From assembly GCA_964459305.1 (NCBI GenBank), contig CAYWNA010000063.1:1-58407 (forward strand): a stretch of DNA of 58,407 bases, read 5' to 3'. This document shows, in pieces, positions 1-9,346 of the stretch. How positions within the stretch are numbered: the stretch's first letter is position 1; each line of letters begins with the position of its first letter. This stretch comes from CAYWNA01 sp964459305 (lineage in GTDB: Bacteria; Planctomycetota; Planctomycetia; Pirellulales; Pirellulaceae). The notes below the pieces were generated by a model. That model did no database searches. It saw nothing but the letters and a program-made list of their open reading frames with translations, and was not told where the DNA came from. A program made the translations under genes and the position numbers.

Positions 1-1010
1 GCGGCCCCGCCCGCCCTGGCGCGGCTGGCGGCCGCTCCCGCCCTGCCCCCCCTGCCGGACCCCCCAGCCATGCCCCCCATGCCTGCCCCCCCTTCCATGC
101 CGCCCATGCCACCTGATCCGTACATATCACCCATCCCGCCTTCCATCCCGCCAGAGTAGCCGCCAGACATTCCCGTCGCTCCTCCACCAACTGCTCCAAT
201 CTGACCCGCTTGTCCGATTGCGGCACGTCCAATCAGAATCGAGTCGATGCTCTTCACAACGGCATCATGTCGAGACTCGGCATCCTTGTTGGCTTCGCGG
301 ATGATTTCCACTATAGCCCTAAGCACCCACAAGTCTTCCTGGGCGTAGAGCACCTGAAGTGTTGTAGGAGCACTGTCTGGCTGACCAGACCAGTCAAAAT
401 GGGCCCCTACCAGTCGGCCTTGATCTTTGGAATCCCACATCACGATGGGCGGTTTCCGCGCCATCGCTTTCCTGCGCGCTTCCGGTGTCCTCGCCGCGGC
501 CAACATGGCTGGAGCGCCCTTTACCATCCACCTGGCGCGAACCCGTTCTGCCAGTATGGGCAGCAAGTGATCCACGTAGTCTGCATAACGATGCCGATGG
601 TCGACGATCAGTTTCTGTTCGGGCGGGGTCGGAAAGTCTACCTTCAGCTCAATGGGCTTCAGCGGTCTGACCGCCGCGACGAAATCACCCTTCAAGTTTG
701 GTGACCACTTGAGGATAGTCTCCTGGTACGAATACTGATGTTGCCAAGCGCCAAGAACGCGCTGAAGCGTGTTTTCGTTCAGCTTGTCCATAGCTTCGTG
801 GGAATGTTGGTTGGGGGGATTCGTTTCGTTCTTCAGATTCTTCGCTGTCTCGTACTTGGAATTGATGTTCTTCGTGTTTTCGTCGGATTCGGTCCGCAGA
901 GCATTCCGCGCCAAGTACCAACTGAGTACACTGACCACGAGAATCGTGCCGCATCCACCCCAAAACAAGTGCTTCGCTACGATGGCTAGTATGGGTTTTA
1001 TCTTGTCCAT
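1..1010 (-). CDS. Membrane protein with Gly/Met-rich tail, PilO-position (partial)
   Basis: The reading frame is open from an ATG at 1010 to the window edge (336 codons seen, no stop), so the C-terminus is missing. A GGGAGG ribosome site lies just upstream, inside the end of the PilM-like gene, 5 nt away, so the two are probably translationally linked. One membrane segment lies near residues 18-36, followed by a charged extracytoplasmic region. From about residue 270 the chain becomes Gly/Met-rich (GGMGGME-type repeats), then Gly/Arg/Ala-rich. In type IV pilus operons the gene after pilM/pilN is pilO, an inner-membrane assembly protein; this protein has the right topology and position but I see no diagnostic PilO motif. 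The assignment rests on context; that it is a real gene is well supported. Confidence 0.75.
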   Translation of the reverse strand, partial: MDKIKPILAIVAKHLFWGGCGTILVVSVLSWYLARNALRTESDENTKNINSKYETAKNLKNETNPPNQHSHEAMDKLNENTLQRVLGAWQHQYSYQETILKWSPNLKGDFVAAVRPLKPIELKVDFPTPPEQKLIVDHRHRYADYVDHLLPILAERVRARWMVKGAPAMLAAARTPEARRKAMARKPPIVMWDSKDQGRLVGAHFDWSGQPDSAPTTLQVLYAQEDLWVLRAIVEIIREANKDAESRHDAVVKSIDSILIGRAAIGQAGQIGAVGGGATGMSGGYSGGMEGGMGDMYGSGGMGGMEGGAGMGGMAGGSGRGGRAGAAASRARAGGA

Positions 1011-1015
1011 GATTG

Positions 1016-3394
1016 TTAACCTCCCGTGGGCGCTGCGGCCCCGTCCCCTGTTGGTTCCGTCGCATCTGGCTCCATGGAAGCCGGCCCTGTGGCACTCGCA
1101 TTATTCTCGGCTGCCTCACGTTGCTCCCGACGTTTCGTCAATCGTTCGGTCAGTTGATTCTCTTGCCAACAGAACTGCATCATGAAGTCATATCTGGGTG
1201 CGATGTAGAAGGGTGGGTCCTCGGGTTCCGTCGGCTCGGCGTCGTCGTCGGGTTTCGCTGCTTCCGGTTCTCCGTCGGCTGGCGACAAGCCTCCCACGCC
1301 AACCCCCGGCATGCCCCCTCCCTCGGGTCCTCCGGACCCGCCTTCACGCCCGCTTCCTGCGAAGTACGGATTCTGGATTCGGTATGCTTCGTCGATCCTG
1401 CTTTCTTTCGTCAGGATGGGAAACCCGATCCCTAACTCCTCCATCGTGAACTTCTCCATGGCCTGTCCGGGGCCGGTGGGCAGTTCGATCATCTGCTCGC
1501 GCAGGCTCTTCAATAGCGTTTTCCTTACGTGGACTCCGCCCTGCGTCTCGAGCTCTTCGTTATAGAAATGGTAACCCTTCATTTCGATGACCCATCCCGG
1601 TCCACTGGGCCCTTCACCCGCCGCTTGTGAACCATCCGCGGGCATATCGGTTCCAGAAGCGCTCGCCGGTGCTTCCGGCATGCCCAGGGCCGGATCAGGC
1701 GCGGCCTCGGTAGGCGCGGCCTCGGTAGGCGCGGCTGCGGGGGCAGCCGTAACGCCGCCATGCGCTCTGCGATGCGCCTCCTCGTTATCGTACCTCTCTT
1801 TGACCGCGGGCGTGAACCAAGCGCTCAGGTCGGGGTAGTATTGGGATTCGATGTATTCGATGTGAAGCTCTTTTCGCTTCGATATGGGGAGCAGTTTTGG
1901 GTCGGGGATCATCTCGGCGGATGTAACGCCTTCGTCTTGGGGAAGGGCGCGATTGATCGCCTTCAGCAGTTCCATCCAAAGCAGACGCCGATCCGCATTC
2001 CCCGATAGTTCTTCTCCGAGAGCCACCAGTTTTCCAAGTCTTGCTACCTTTTCACCATCCTTCGATTTGTTGCTAGTGAATTCAGTTTGGACGCTCTCCA
2101 CGACCTTCATCGCCTCTTCCCAGCTCACTTCACCATGTTTCATGGTGCCGTGAACTTTGTACCACTCGGCGTACTCGAAGAAAAAGTTGACTGCAAACGC
2201 CAGCATCAAGGCAGCCGCCGTCGCCAGAGCCCACGGTTTCTTCGCACGGATGAGACGCTCGGTCAGAATCTCCTTTGGCAGCAGATTCGTGTTCAGTTTG
2301 GCTTGTCCAAGCCCCTGCAAGCAGAGACCGTAGCAGTTGCCAAAGGCGTGCATGTTCTCTTTGAACTGGGGCGACGTGAGAACGGACTGGCCAGCCAATC
2401 GAGCAGCCCAACTCGCGTGGTCCACGTCGACCAACTCGTACCCCAGGTTCTTGGACAGGTACTGCTGTAAGCCGGGCAGTTTCACCGCATTGCCCAGCGT
2501 GATCATGCCGGAGATGTCCGCGTTGCGGTCGATGTTTTGGAAGAATCCGATGGATCGCTGCACTTCGGTCAATAGATCGTTGAAAACCGGCCGCATCGCC
2601 TGAATGATTGCCTTGGCGTCCTCCGCCTCGCGCACGTTCCGCTTCAAGTGCTCCGCCTTGGCAAACGTCAGCTTCAGTTCTTTCGTCAACTGTTTGGTGA
2701 AATGGTTTCCGCCTAGAGGAATGTTACGTTGCCACACGCGGAAACCGTTCGTGATGACCAAGTCAGTCGTGTCCGTCCCAACGCTCAGAATGACAAACGA
2801 CTCCGGAGGGTTGTCCGGGTCGTAGATGTCGGCTTCCAACGCCTCGGTCATCAAGTTGTGGGAGACAAAGTTGTAGGCGCATAAAGGCGAAAGCTGAATG
2901 ATGTCGATTTCCAGTTCCGATTCCAGGTACGGCTCGAGCGCTTCATACACCTGGTCCCGTTTCATCGCGAACAGGCCGACTTCCGCTTCCATCAGGAAGC
3001 CTTCCACTTCGCTGCTGCCGCCCATCAATTGGAAATCCCAATTGACCTCCTCCAGCGGAAACGGAATTTGCTGCCGTGCCTCGAACCGGACGATGTCCGG
3101 CAACTTCTTCATGTCGACCGGTGGCGGTTGAAAGAAGCGGGCCAGACCGTTTTGGCCGGGGACGGAAACCGCGATACGGTCCCCCTTCAGATCGTTCCGC
3201 TCCAGGAACTGATGCAGGGCCTCCCGGATAATTACCTTGGGATCCGCGTCGGGCTGGCTAAGAATCTTTGGGTACTCGATGAAGTCAAACGCGGTAGCAA
3301 GGAGAATCCTGTTCTCCTCGTCGTATTCGCAACGCAGCGCTTTCAGCGCACACTGACCAATATCGATACCCCAGACACCGTTAGTGGCTGCCAT
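1016..3394 (-). CDS. pilM: PilM-PilN fusion-like type IV pilus assembly protein
   Basis: 792 aa. Residues 1-345 are a PilM actin-like ATPase: GIDIGQCALKAL near residue 9, the SVPGQNGLARFF segment, RFEARQQIPFPLEEVNWDFQ-type core, and a second phosphate-binding region near 203-212. Around residue 367 an LNTNLLPKEI motif resembles the INLLP start of PilN, and a single membrane helix follows (about 387-406), so cytoplasmic PilM and membrane PilN appear to be fused. The remaining ~380 residues would be extracytoplasmic and include Ala/Pro/Glu- and Gly-rich linkers. PilM binds the PilN tail in canonical systems, which makes a fusion mechanically sensible. The next gene in the same direction is the Gly-rich membrane protein at 1-1010. 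The fusion is read by eye from motifs. Confidence 0.85.
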   Translation of the reverse strand: MAATNGVWGIDIGQCALKALRCEYDEENRILLATAFDFIEYPKILSQPDADPKVIIREALHQFLERNDLKGDRIAVSVPGQNGLARFFQPPPVDMKKLPDIVRFEARQQIPFPLEEVNWDFQLMGGSSEVEGFLMEAEVGLFAMKRDQVYEALEPYLESELEIDIIQLSPLCAYNFVSHNLMTEALEADIYDPDNPPESFVILSVGTDTTDLVITNGFRVWQRNIPLGGNHFTKQLTKELKLTFAKAEHLKRNVREAEDAKAIIQAMRPVFNDLLTEVQRSIGFFQNIDRNADISGMITLGNAVKLPGLQQYLSKNLGYELVDVDHASWAARLAGQSVLTSPQFKENMHAFGNCYGLCLQGLGQAKLNTNLLPKEILTERLIRAKKPWALATAAALMLAFAVNFFFEYAEWYKVHGTMKHGEVSWEEAMKVVESVQTEFTSNKSKDGEKVARLGKLVALGEELSGNADRRLLWMELLKAINRALPQDEGVTSAEMIPDPKLLPISKRKELHIEYIESQYYPDLSAWFTPAVKERYDNEEAHRRAHGGVTAAPAAAPTEAAPTEAAPDPALGMPEAPASASGTDMPADGSQAAGEGPSGPGWVIEMKGYHFYNEELETQGGVHVRKTLLKSLREQMIELPTGPGQAMEKFTMEELGIGFPILTKESRIDEAYRIQNPYFAGSGREGGSGGPEGGGMPGVGVGGLSPADGEPEAAKPDDDAEPTEPEDPPFYIAPRYDFMMQFCWQENQLTERLTKRREQREAAENNASATGPASMEPDATEPTGDGAAAPTGG

Positions 3395-3714
3395 GATTGA
3401 TCCTCAAGACATGTTCAGCTAGCGAAAGACTGGCCGCCCCCAAACCGTCAATCGCAGGGCTCTCCCGGAGATGTGATGCCCGCCCCCGAAAATCAGGGCA
3501 AACCGCCGTAGTTGCGCCTCGCTCTATGTTCCAGTGTAATGAGGCCGTACGGCGCGTGTCAATAATTGTCCTTGCGCAAACCCCTCTGGCTCAAAGGCTT
3601 GCCGATAGTAGTGCCCCACCAGTCAAAATCGGCATTCTCGACTGACGGGTCCACAGAAGCTATCGTGTTATAGCCTTGCAACACCGAGAACCTCAATACT
3701 TCAATTATAGAACG
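3395..3714. other. Divergent intergenic region
   Basis: This spacer separates the minus-strand pilM-like gene from the plus-strand GH38-like gene and must carry both promoters. I see no gene, no clear hairpin, and no member of the repeat families found elsewhere. Confidence 0.5.
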
Positions 3715-6579
3715 ATGAAACTACAGGAACTAATCGTTTTGCTTCCTTGCCACAGTTTGGAAGACTTTCCCACGCATCACGAAGGGGACGAAGCCCAGGG
3801 GCTGTTGGCAAACTGGTCCGCACTGTGGCATCCGGCACTATTGGCCTCAGCCGAAGGGATGCCGCAGTGGTTTCGCGCGGATTGCCCCCCGGAAGACGTG
3901 ACGGATCGGCTGATTGTCGTACCTGGGGTGAGTGAATCGGAATTACCGACGGGTTTTCCCCAGCGGGCGGAGACCGACGCTTGCCTGATTCGCGACAAGA
4001 TTGACCGCGACGAGATCATCGAAACGGCGCTGGCCAGCCTGGATCCCGCGCCGCGAGACATCGACACAGGTCTGGTTGACGATTTTCTGGCCTTGGGGTA
4101 CTGCTACCTTCAGGTCGAGCTGCTGACGCGCCAGATGCGCTATTCCAGCAATCTGGACGAGATTCACTTCCAAAATCAACTCGTCGAGGCTGCCACGGCC
4201 GCCGTACAAGGCGACCACGAGCTGGCGCACGACAGGCTGTCCGCCTGCTTCGACGTGCTGGCCGAAGAGCGGGACCATTATTACCCTGTGGACGCCTTCA
4301 TCTTGGATGTGACAATGATGGCGCCTACCACAGTCGGTCAATCGCTGCGCGATCAGCTGGCTGCACCGATTGCCTCCAATCTGCTGTTGTCCGGCGAGTT
4401 GTTGACGCACGTCGCCGAAACCGAACCTGAAACGCTCGCGGCGATTCGCCACGCCGTCGAGAACGGCGGCGTTGGCATCATCGGCGGTGAAGACGTGGCG
4501 CGTCGGTTGCCCATGATTTCCTGCGAGACGATTCTCGACCAGCTACGTCGAGGGGTCGCTCGTCATGAGGACCTACTTGGCCGGCGCCCCACCGTCTTCG
4601 GCCGACAGCGGTTCGGTTTGACGCCGGTCTTGCCGCAGATCCTGCACAAGTTGGGTTTCGAGGCGGCGCTGCATGCGACGTTGGAAGAAGGAGTTTTTCC
4701 AGAAGGTTCCCAGGTCAAAATCCGCTGGGAGGGGTGCGATGGCACAACGCTGGACGCCATTGGCCGGCCCCCGGCAGATGCGACGAACCCGGGCGCGTAC
4801 CTGAACTATGCCGTCAAACTGGGCGAATCGATGGACATGGACCACGTGGCCACAATCTGCTTCGCTCACTGGCCCGGCCAGACCAGCCCCTGGTACGAAG
4901 ACTTGCGACGCATTGCCCGGTACTGTGCTGCCCTGGGTAAGTTCACCACGGTCGACGAGTATTTCCGCGAGACTGATATACCGGTACACCAAGACCGCTT
5001 CCAGGCCGATCAGTATCGTTCGCCCTACCTCAGGCAAGCCGTTGTTCGCAAGCAGCCCAATCCGATTTCCTCGTCGATCTGCTACTGGCGCAGGCGGGCC
5101 ATAGCCGAAGCTGCACAGTCTCTGGATACCTTGGCTGTTCTGGTCAGTGGAAAAGATGCTGGAGCGTCGTCAGCATCGGACGACTCGAACGCCGCCACTC
5201 CGGTCGACTTGCTGTCGGCGGTCGACCAGCGTGCCGATGAGGACGCCGTTACCGACGACCACTCGATTGACGAGCAGCTTGAAAACGTCCTCGAAAACAC
5301 GGTGCAGCGATTGGCGGAGAGTCTGCCGCGATGCGACGACGACAACCAGACCGGATACCTGATAGCCAATCCCCACAGCTTCGTACGGCGTGTCGGGGTG
5401 TGGACACCGGAACTGAAGGCTCTGCCCGATGTGGAACGTCCGATCTACGCGACGGCAAAAGACGCCGGTTCGAGCCACGTTGTGGTCGACGTGCCGCCGA
5501 TGGGATTTGCGTGGGTCGCACCCGGCGGGCGGCGGTCTCGTGCCAAGAAGGCGGATCAGCCGTTGGCCGACGAGTGCATCTTGAGGAACGAGTTCTTCGA
5601 AGCGTTGATCGACCCCACGACCGGCGGGCTCCGGGCGATTCGCGCTTACAACTCTCGCGGCAACCGTCTGTCTCAACAGATTGCGTTTCGACTGGGCGGC
5701 AGGAAGCGGCGAAAAGACGGTGCCGAGCGGGAAGGTTCGGATGATTCTTCTGCCTATTCAGTGATGGCTGCCGATTCGATCAAGACGACGATCGCCACGC
5801 CGGCTTTGGGCGAAATCGTTGCCCGCGGTCGGCTGCTCGATCGACGTGGCAACGAACTGGCCGACTACCAGCAAACGTATCGAATGTGGCGAGGCAGCCG
5901 TGTGCTGCACTTGGAGATCGAGTTGGAGCCGAAGGTCGAGTGCAAGCGCGATCCCTGGGGATCCTATTACGCCGCGCGTTTCGCGTGGGCCACCGAATCT
6001 GCCAACGTGTACCGCAGCGTCAATCAAACACGACAGACGGCCAAGGCCAAACGTTTCGAGGCGCCTCATTACATTGAAATCGACGAAGGCACGGACCGCA
6101 CTACGATTCTAAGCGGCGGGTTGCCTTTTCATCGTCGGCAGGGACTGCGGATGCTGGACAGCTTGCTCGTCGTTCGTGGGGAACAATGCCGTAAGTTCCA
6201 AATGGGGATCGGCATCGATCTGAAACATCCCATGCAGGACGCTCTCAGCCTGCTGACTCCGACCGCCATGACCTGCCAAACGGCGCCGCCACCTTCGCCT
6301 GGCGGTTCCAGCTGGCTGTTCCACGTCGACTCGAGGAATGTCACCGCCACTTTCTGGGAACCGCTCGTCGAGGACAGCCATGCGACAGGGTTTCGTGTTC
6401 GATTGCTGGAGACGGGAGGCCGAACGGCGAAGGCAAAGCTGAGTACGTTTCGACCTGTTGCATCGGCCCGCCAATTGAATCTCAACGGCGAATCGCTGGG
6501 CGACTGCCAGTTGGAGGACGGGCAAATCCAAATTCGACTCGCTGCCCACGAGTGGGTGCAACTTGAGGCCAGATGGTGA
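3715..6579 (+). CDS. GH38/57-like glycoside hydrolase family protein
   Basis: 954 aa from the ATG at 3715. A TTG 39 nt upstream would add 13 residues, but MKLQELIVLLPCHSLEDFP looks like a natural N-terminus. The first half fits the (beta/alpha)7 domain of GH38/GH57-type hydrolases (alpha-mannosidases): an early HSLEDFPTHH-like start and a FGLTPVLPQILHKLGF segment near residue 310. The second half is the beta-rich region expected after it, with W-rich strands and GGLRAIRAYNSRGNRL-like turns. No signal peptide is evident, so it is probably cytoplasmic. I could not identify the catalytic nucleophile with confidence, so substrate and even activity are open. A palindromic repeat starts 13 nt after the stop. 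Confidence 0.75.
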   Translation: MKLQELIVLLPCHSLEDFPTHHEGDEAQGLLANWSALWHPALLASAEGMPQWFRADCPPEDVTDRLIVVPGVSESELPTGFPQRAETDACLIRDKIDRDEIIETALASLDPAPRDIDTGLVDDFLALGYCYLQVELLTRQMRYSSNLDEIHFQNQLVEAATAAVQGDHELAHDRLSACFDVLAEERDHYYPVDAFILDVTMMAPTTVGQSLRDQLAAPIASNLLLSGELLTHVAETEPETLAAIRHAVENGGVGIIGGEDVARRLPMISCETILDQLRRGVARHEDLLGRRPTVFGRQRFGLTPVLPQILHKLGFEAALHATLEEGVFPEGSQVKIRWEGCDGTTLDAIGRPPADATNPGAYLNYAVKLGESMDMDHVATICFAHWPGQTSPWYEDLRRIARYCAALGKFTTVDEYFRETDIPVHQDRFQADQYRSPYLRQAVVRKQPNPISSSICYWRRRAIAEAAQSLDTLAVLVSGKDAGASSASDDSNAATPVDLLSAVDQRADEDAVTDDHSIDEQLENVLENTVQRLAESLPRCDDDNQTGYLIANPHSFVRRVGVWTPELKALPDVERPIYATAKDAGSSHVVVDVPPMGFAWVAPGGRRSRAKKADQPLADECILRNEFFEALIDPTTGGLRAIRAYNSRGNRLSQQIAFRLGGRKRRKDGAEREGSDDSSAYSVMAADSIKTTIATPALGEIVARGRLLDRRGNELADYQQTYRMWRGSRVLHLEIELEPKVECKRDPWGSYYAARFAWATESANVYRSVNQTRQTAKAKRFEAPHYIEIDEGTDRTTILSGGLPFHRRQGLRMLDSLLVVRGEQCRKFQMGIGIDLKHPMQDALSLLTPTAMTCQTAPPPSPGGSSWLFHVDSRNVTATFWEPLVEDSHATGFRVRLLETGGRTAKAKLSTFRPVASARQLNLNGESLGDCQLEDGQIQIRLAAHEWVQLEARW

Positions 6580-6592
6580 CAAGACGGTTCCC

Positions 6593-6676
6593 TCGTTTGA
6601 CCGCGACCCGCCAGGGGAGCGCGTCCGAGCGACGGTGTTTACCCACGCGCTCCCCTGGCGGGTCGCGGTTGAACGA
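6593..6676. repeat. Palindromic repeat, family A copy 1
   Basis: Two ~32-nt arms (TCGTTTGACCGCGACCCGCC... and its complement ending GGTTGAACGA) flank a loop of about 20 nt, CCGAGCGACGGTGTTTACCC. The outer ends match the TCGTTTAACCGC ends of the other family A copies. The loop is shared with the copy at 51121-51204 and, inverted, with the copy at 53790-53874, so the element has an orientation. Confidence 0.9.
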
Positions 6677-6732
6677 TGCGAGCGAAGACACCGCGCATGA
6701 TATTGACGACCCCTGGATAGACAGTCGATCCC

Positions 6733-7452
6733 GTGAAACTGCTCGATCTTACCCTCGAAACTCCAGAAGACAATCTTGCCTTGGATGAGGCGTTGTTGGA
6801 CGAGGCGGACGAGGCGAGTCGCCCGGCCGAAGTGCTGCGGATCTGGGAATCCCCGCATCCGATCGTGGTCGTGGGACGTTCGTCGCGAGTGGCTGCCGAA
6901 GTCGACGATGGCCAGTGCCATCGACGGGGTATCCCGATCCTGCGCCGGTCCAGCGGCGGCGCGTCGGTCGTTGTGGGCCCCGGCTGCTTAATGTACAGCG
7001 TGGTGCTCAGTTGCGTGCATCGGCCCCAGTTGCGCATGATTTCGGAGGCTCATCGACTGGTCCTGGGAGTGTTGGCCGATTCGCTCGGCGCAGTCGTATC
7101 AGACGTCCGGCCGCTGGGAACCAGCGATCTGACACTGGGCGACAGAAAGTTTTCCGGCAACAGCATGCGATCGAAGCGAACCCATTTGCTGTATCACGGC
7201 ACTTTGCTATATGACTTCCCGTTGCATTTGATTTCGACGTGTTTGCGCGTTGCTCCGCGCCAGCCAGAGTATCGCCAGAGCCGCAATCACGCCGAATTCG
7301 TGACCAATCTGCCGGCCACGGCTGCCGGGCTGCGCACGGCGTTGGTCGAAGGATGGAATGCCCGCGAGGCTCTCGACGAATGGCCTCGCGGGAAGACTCA
7401 GGAACTGGTGGAGACCAAGTACTCGAAAAAAGAGTGGAATTTCCGGTTGTGA
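6733..7452 (+). CDS. Lipoate-protein ligase A / LipM family protein
   Basis: 239 aa, GTG start at 6733. The fold signature of the biotin/lipoate A/B transferase family is clear: RRSSGGASVVVGPGCLMYSV (RRxSGG pocket, about residues 75-95) and a GDRKFSGNSMRSKR segment near residue 138 whose Lys corresponds to the catalytic lysine of LplA-type proteins. The C-terminal accessory domain of E. coli LplA is absent, as in LipM/LplA-N proteins. It would attach lipoate or octanoate to E2/GcvH domains. This matters because the LipB-like protein encoded at 52969-53757 appears to lack its catalytic residues; this protein could supply that step. The link is inference. Confidence 0.88.
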   Translation: MKLLDLTLETPEDNLALDEALLDEADEASRPAEVLRIWESPHPIVVVGRSSRVAAEVDDGQCHRRGIPILRRSSGGASVVVGPGCLMYSVVLSCVHRPQLRMISEAHRLVLGVLADSLGAVVSDVRPLGTSDLTLGDRKFSGNSMRSKRTHLLYHGTLLYDFPLHLISTCLRVAPRQPEYRQSRNHAEFVTNLPATAAGLRTALVEGWNAREALDEWPRGKTQELVETKYSKKEWNFRL

Positions 7453-7606
7453 GCGCCTATGTCGTCTCGATAGTTGTTGTTTCCCTCAGCCCACCCTTGC
7501 GCTGTCCGCACTGCGAATCATATGGCGTTGTTTTTCAGCAAAATCGTTGCCGCGAATCTCACGTTGAGTAACAATGCCCGTGGGAACCGTGAATGGACGA
7601 ACCAAC

Positions 7607-9346
7607 ATGATCATCGGAATTGATCTCGGCACGACGAACTCGGCCGCGGCCTTCATGTCGGACGACGGACCTCGGCTGATTCCCAATGCACTGGGGCACA
7701 CACTCACGCCATCGGTTGTCGGATTTGAAGAATCAGGGCAGTTGCTGGTCGGACACGCGGCGAAGGAGTACCAGGTTGTTCAGCCGGAACGGTGCGCGTC
7801 GCTGTTCAAGCGGCAAATGGGATCGGACTGGACGCTCGACGTGGACGGCAAGAAACTCCGGCCCGAGCAGCTTTCAAGTCTTGTTCTTCGCTCTTTGAAA
7901 GAAGACGCGGAATCCCATCTTGGCCAGTCGGTCGAACGGGCTGTGATCACGGTACCCGCATACTTCAACGACGCCCAGCGCAAAGCAACCATCCGTGCCG
8001 GAGGCATGGCCGGTCTGGAAGTCGAACGGATCATCAACGAGCCCACCGCTGCGGCGATTGCGTACGGCTTGCACGAGTCGGGCGAGGAGAAAATCGTCGT
8101 CGTTTTTGATCTGGGCGGCGGGACGTTTGACGTGTCGGTCGTCGAACTGTTCGAAGGAGCCATCGAGGTAAGGGCTTCGTCCGGGGAGAGTTTTCTTGGG
8201 GGTGAAGATTTCACCAGAGCTTTGGCCGCCAGAGGCTTGGAGACGCGGGGCCTTGTCTTCGAACGTGCGGAATTGGAAACGCCCGCGCTTGTGTCCCGCG
8301 CCATCCAGCAGAGCGAACGCGCCAAGTGCCGCCTGACGCGCGAAGATGAAGTGGAGATCAGAATCCCAGACGGCCAGGGCGAAATCACGGAACACTCGCC
8401 GATGGTTCGCGTGACCCGCGAGCAGTTCCAGCAGTGGACGGAACATATCCTGGCACGGATCGAATTGCCGATTCGACGCGGACTTGGCGACGCGCGCGTC
8501 CGCCGCGGCGACGTGGACGAAGTGATCCTTGTGGGCGGAGCGACGCGCATGCCGGCCGTCAAAAACCGTGTAGGCCAAATCTTCCAGCAACCGCCGCACA
8601 GCCGAATCAATCCCGACGAGGTCGTGGCATTGGGCGCGGCCGTGCAGGCCGGGCTGATCGCGCGCGAGGCGAGCCTCGACGATATGGTGGTGACCGACGT
8701 GGCCCCGTTTACGCTGGGGGTCGAAGTCACGAAGCAAATGGGCATGGAATTGCGCGAGGGCTACTTTAACCCCATCATCAATCGCAATACTACGATACCG
8801 GTCAGCCGCGTTGATCGGTTGTCGACGCTGCACGCCAATCAGACGGAAGTGCGCATTCGCGTGTACCAGGGGGAAAGCCGCAAGGTCAAGGACAATTTGC
8901 TCTTGGGCGAATTCACCGTCAGAGGCATCCCGCGTGGCCCTGCCGGCCAGGAGGTCGATGTCCGCTTCACCTACGACCTGAACGGTGTCCTGGAGGCCGA
9001 AGCGACGATCGTGGAAACACAGAAGAAAACCAACATTGTCATCACCGAGCACGCTCGCGGCATGACCGATGGGCAGATCGCCCGGGCGCTGAATGAGATG
9101 CAGCAGTTGAAGACGCACCCGCGGGAAGAGACCGCGAATCGCTTTCTCTTGAAACGCGCCGAGAGGCTCTACAGAGAACTGCCTTTGCTTGAACGGGAAA
9201 TGCTCGCGGATATGCTGGACGGATTCGAAACGGCATTGGACTTGCAGGAAGACGATGCGATTGACCGCTTCCGCAGTGAGTTGGAGATGTTCCTCAGCCG
9301 CTTCGAAGATGACTTCGAAGACGAGCCAAACGAAGACGGGCGGTAA
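7607..9346 (+). CDS. Hsp70 (DnaK-like) chaperone
   Basis: 579 aa if started at MIIGIDLGTTNS (7607); an in-frame ATG at 7574 adds 11 residues and neither start has a strong ribosome site. Hsp70 nucleotide-binding motifs are intact: DLGTTNS, the YFNDAQRKAT segment, NEPTAAAIAYG, DLGGGTFDVS and VGGATRMP. The substrate-binding domain follows (NTTIP, then the QGE strand). The lid is short and the tail acidic, without the EEVD-like end of housekeeping DnaK, and the total is about 60 residues shorter than E. coli DnaK. It overlaps the next gene by one base (TAATGATG), so they are coupled. With the two J-like proteins downstream it probably forms a dedicated chaperone set separate from the housekeeping DnaK/DnaJ/GrpE system. 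Confidence 0.93.
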   Translation: MIIGIDLGTTNSAAAFMSDDGPRLIPNALGHTLTPSVVGFEESGQLLVGHAAKEYQVVQPERCASLFKRQMGSDWTLDVDGKKLRPEQLSSLVLRSLKEDAESHLGQSVERAVITVPAYFNDAQRKATIRAGGMAGLEVERIINEPTAAAIAYGLHESGEEKIVVVFDLGGGTFDVSVVELFEGAIEVRASSGESFLGGEDFTRALAARGLETRGLVFERAELETPALVSRAIQQSERAKCRLTREDEVEIRIPDGQGEITEHSPMVRVTREQFQQWTEHILARIELPIRRGLGDARVRRGDVDEVILVGGATRMPAVKNRVGQIFQQPPHSRINPDEVVALGAAVQAGLIAREASLDDMVVTDVAPFTLGVEVTKQMGMELREGYFNPIINRNTTIPVSRVDRLSTLHANQTEVRIRVYQGESRKVKDNLLLGEFTVRGIPRGPAGQEVDVRFTYDLNGVLEAEATIVETQKKTNIVITEHARGMTDGQIARALNEMQQLKTHPREETANRFLLKRAERLYRELPLLEREMLADMLDGFETALDLQEDDAIDRFRSELEMFLSRFEDDFEDEPNEDGR

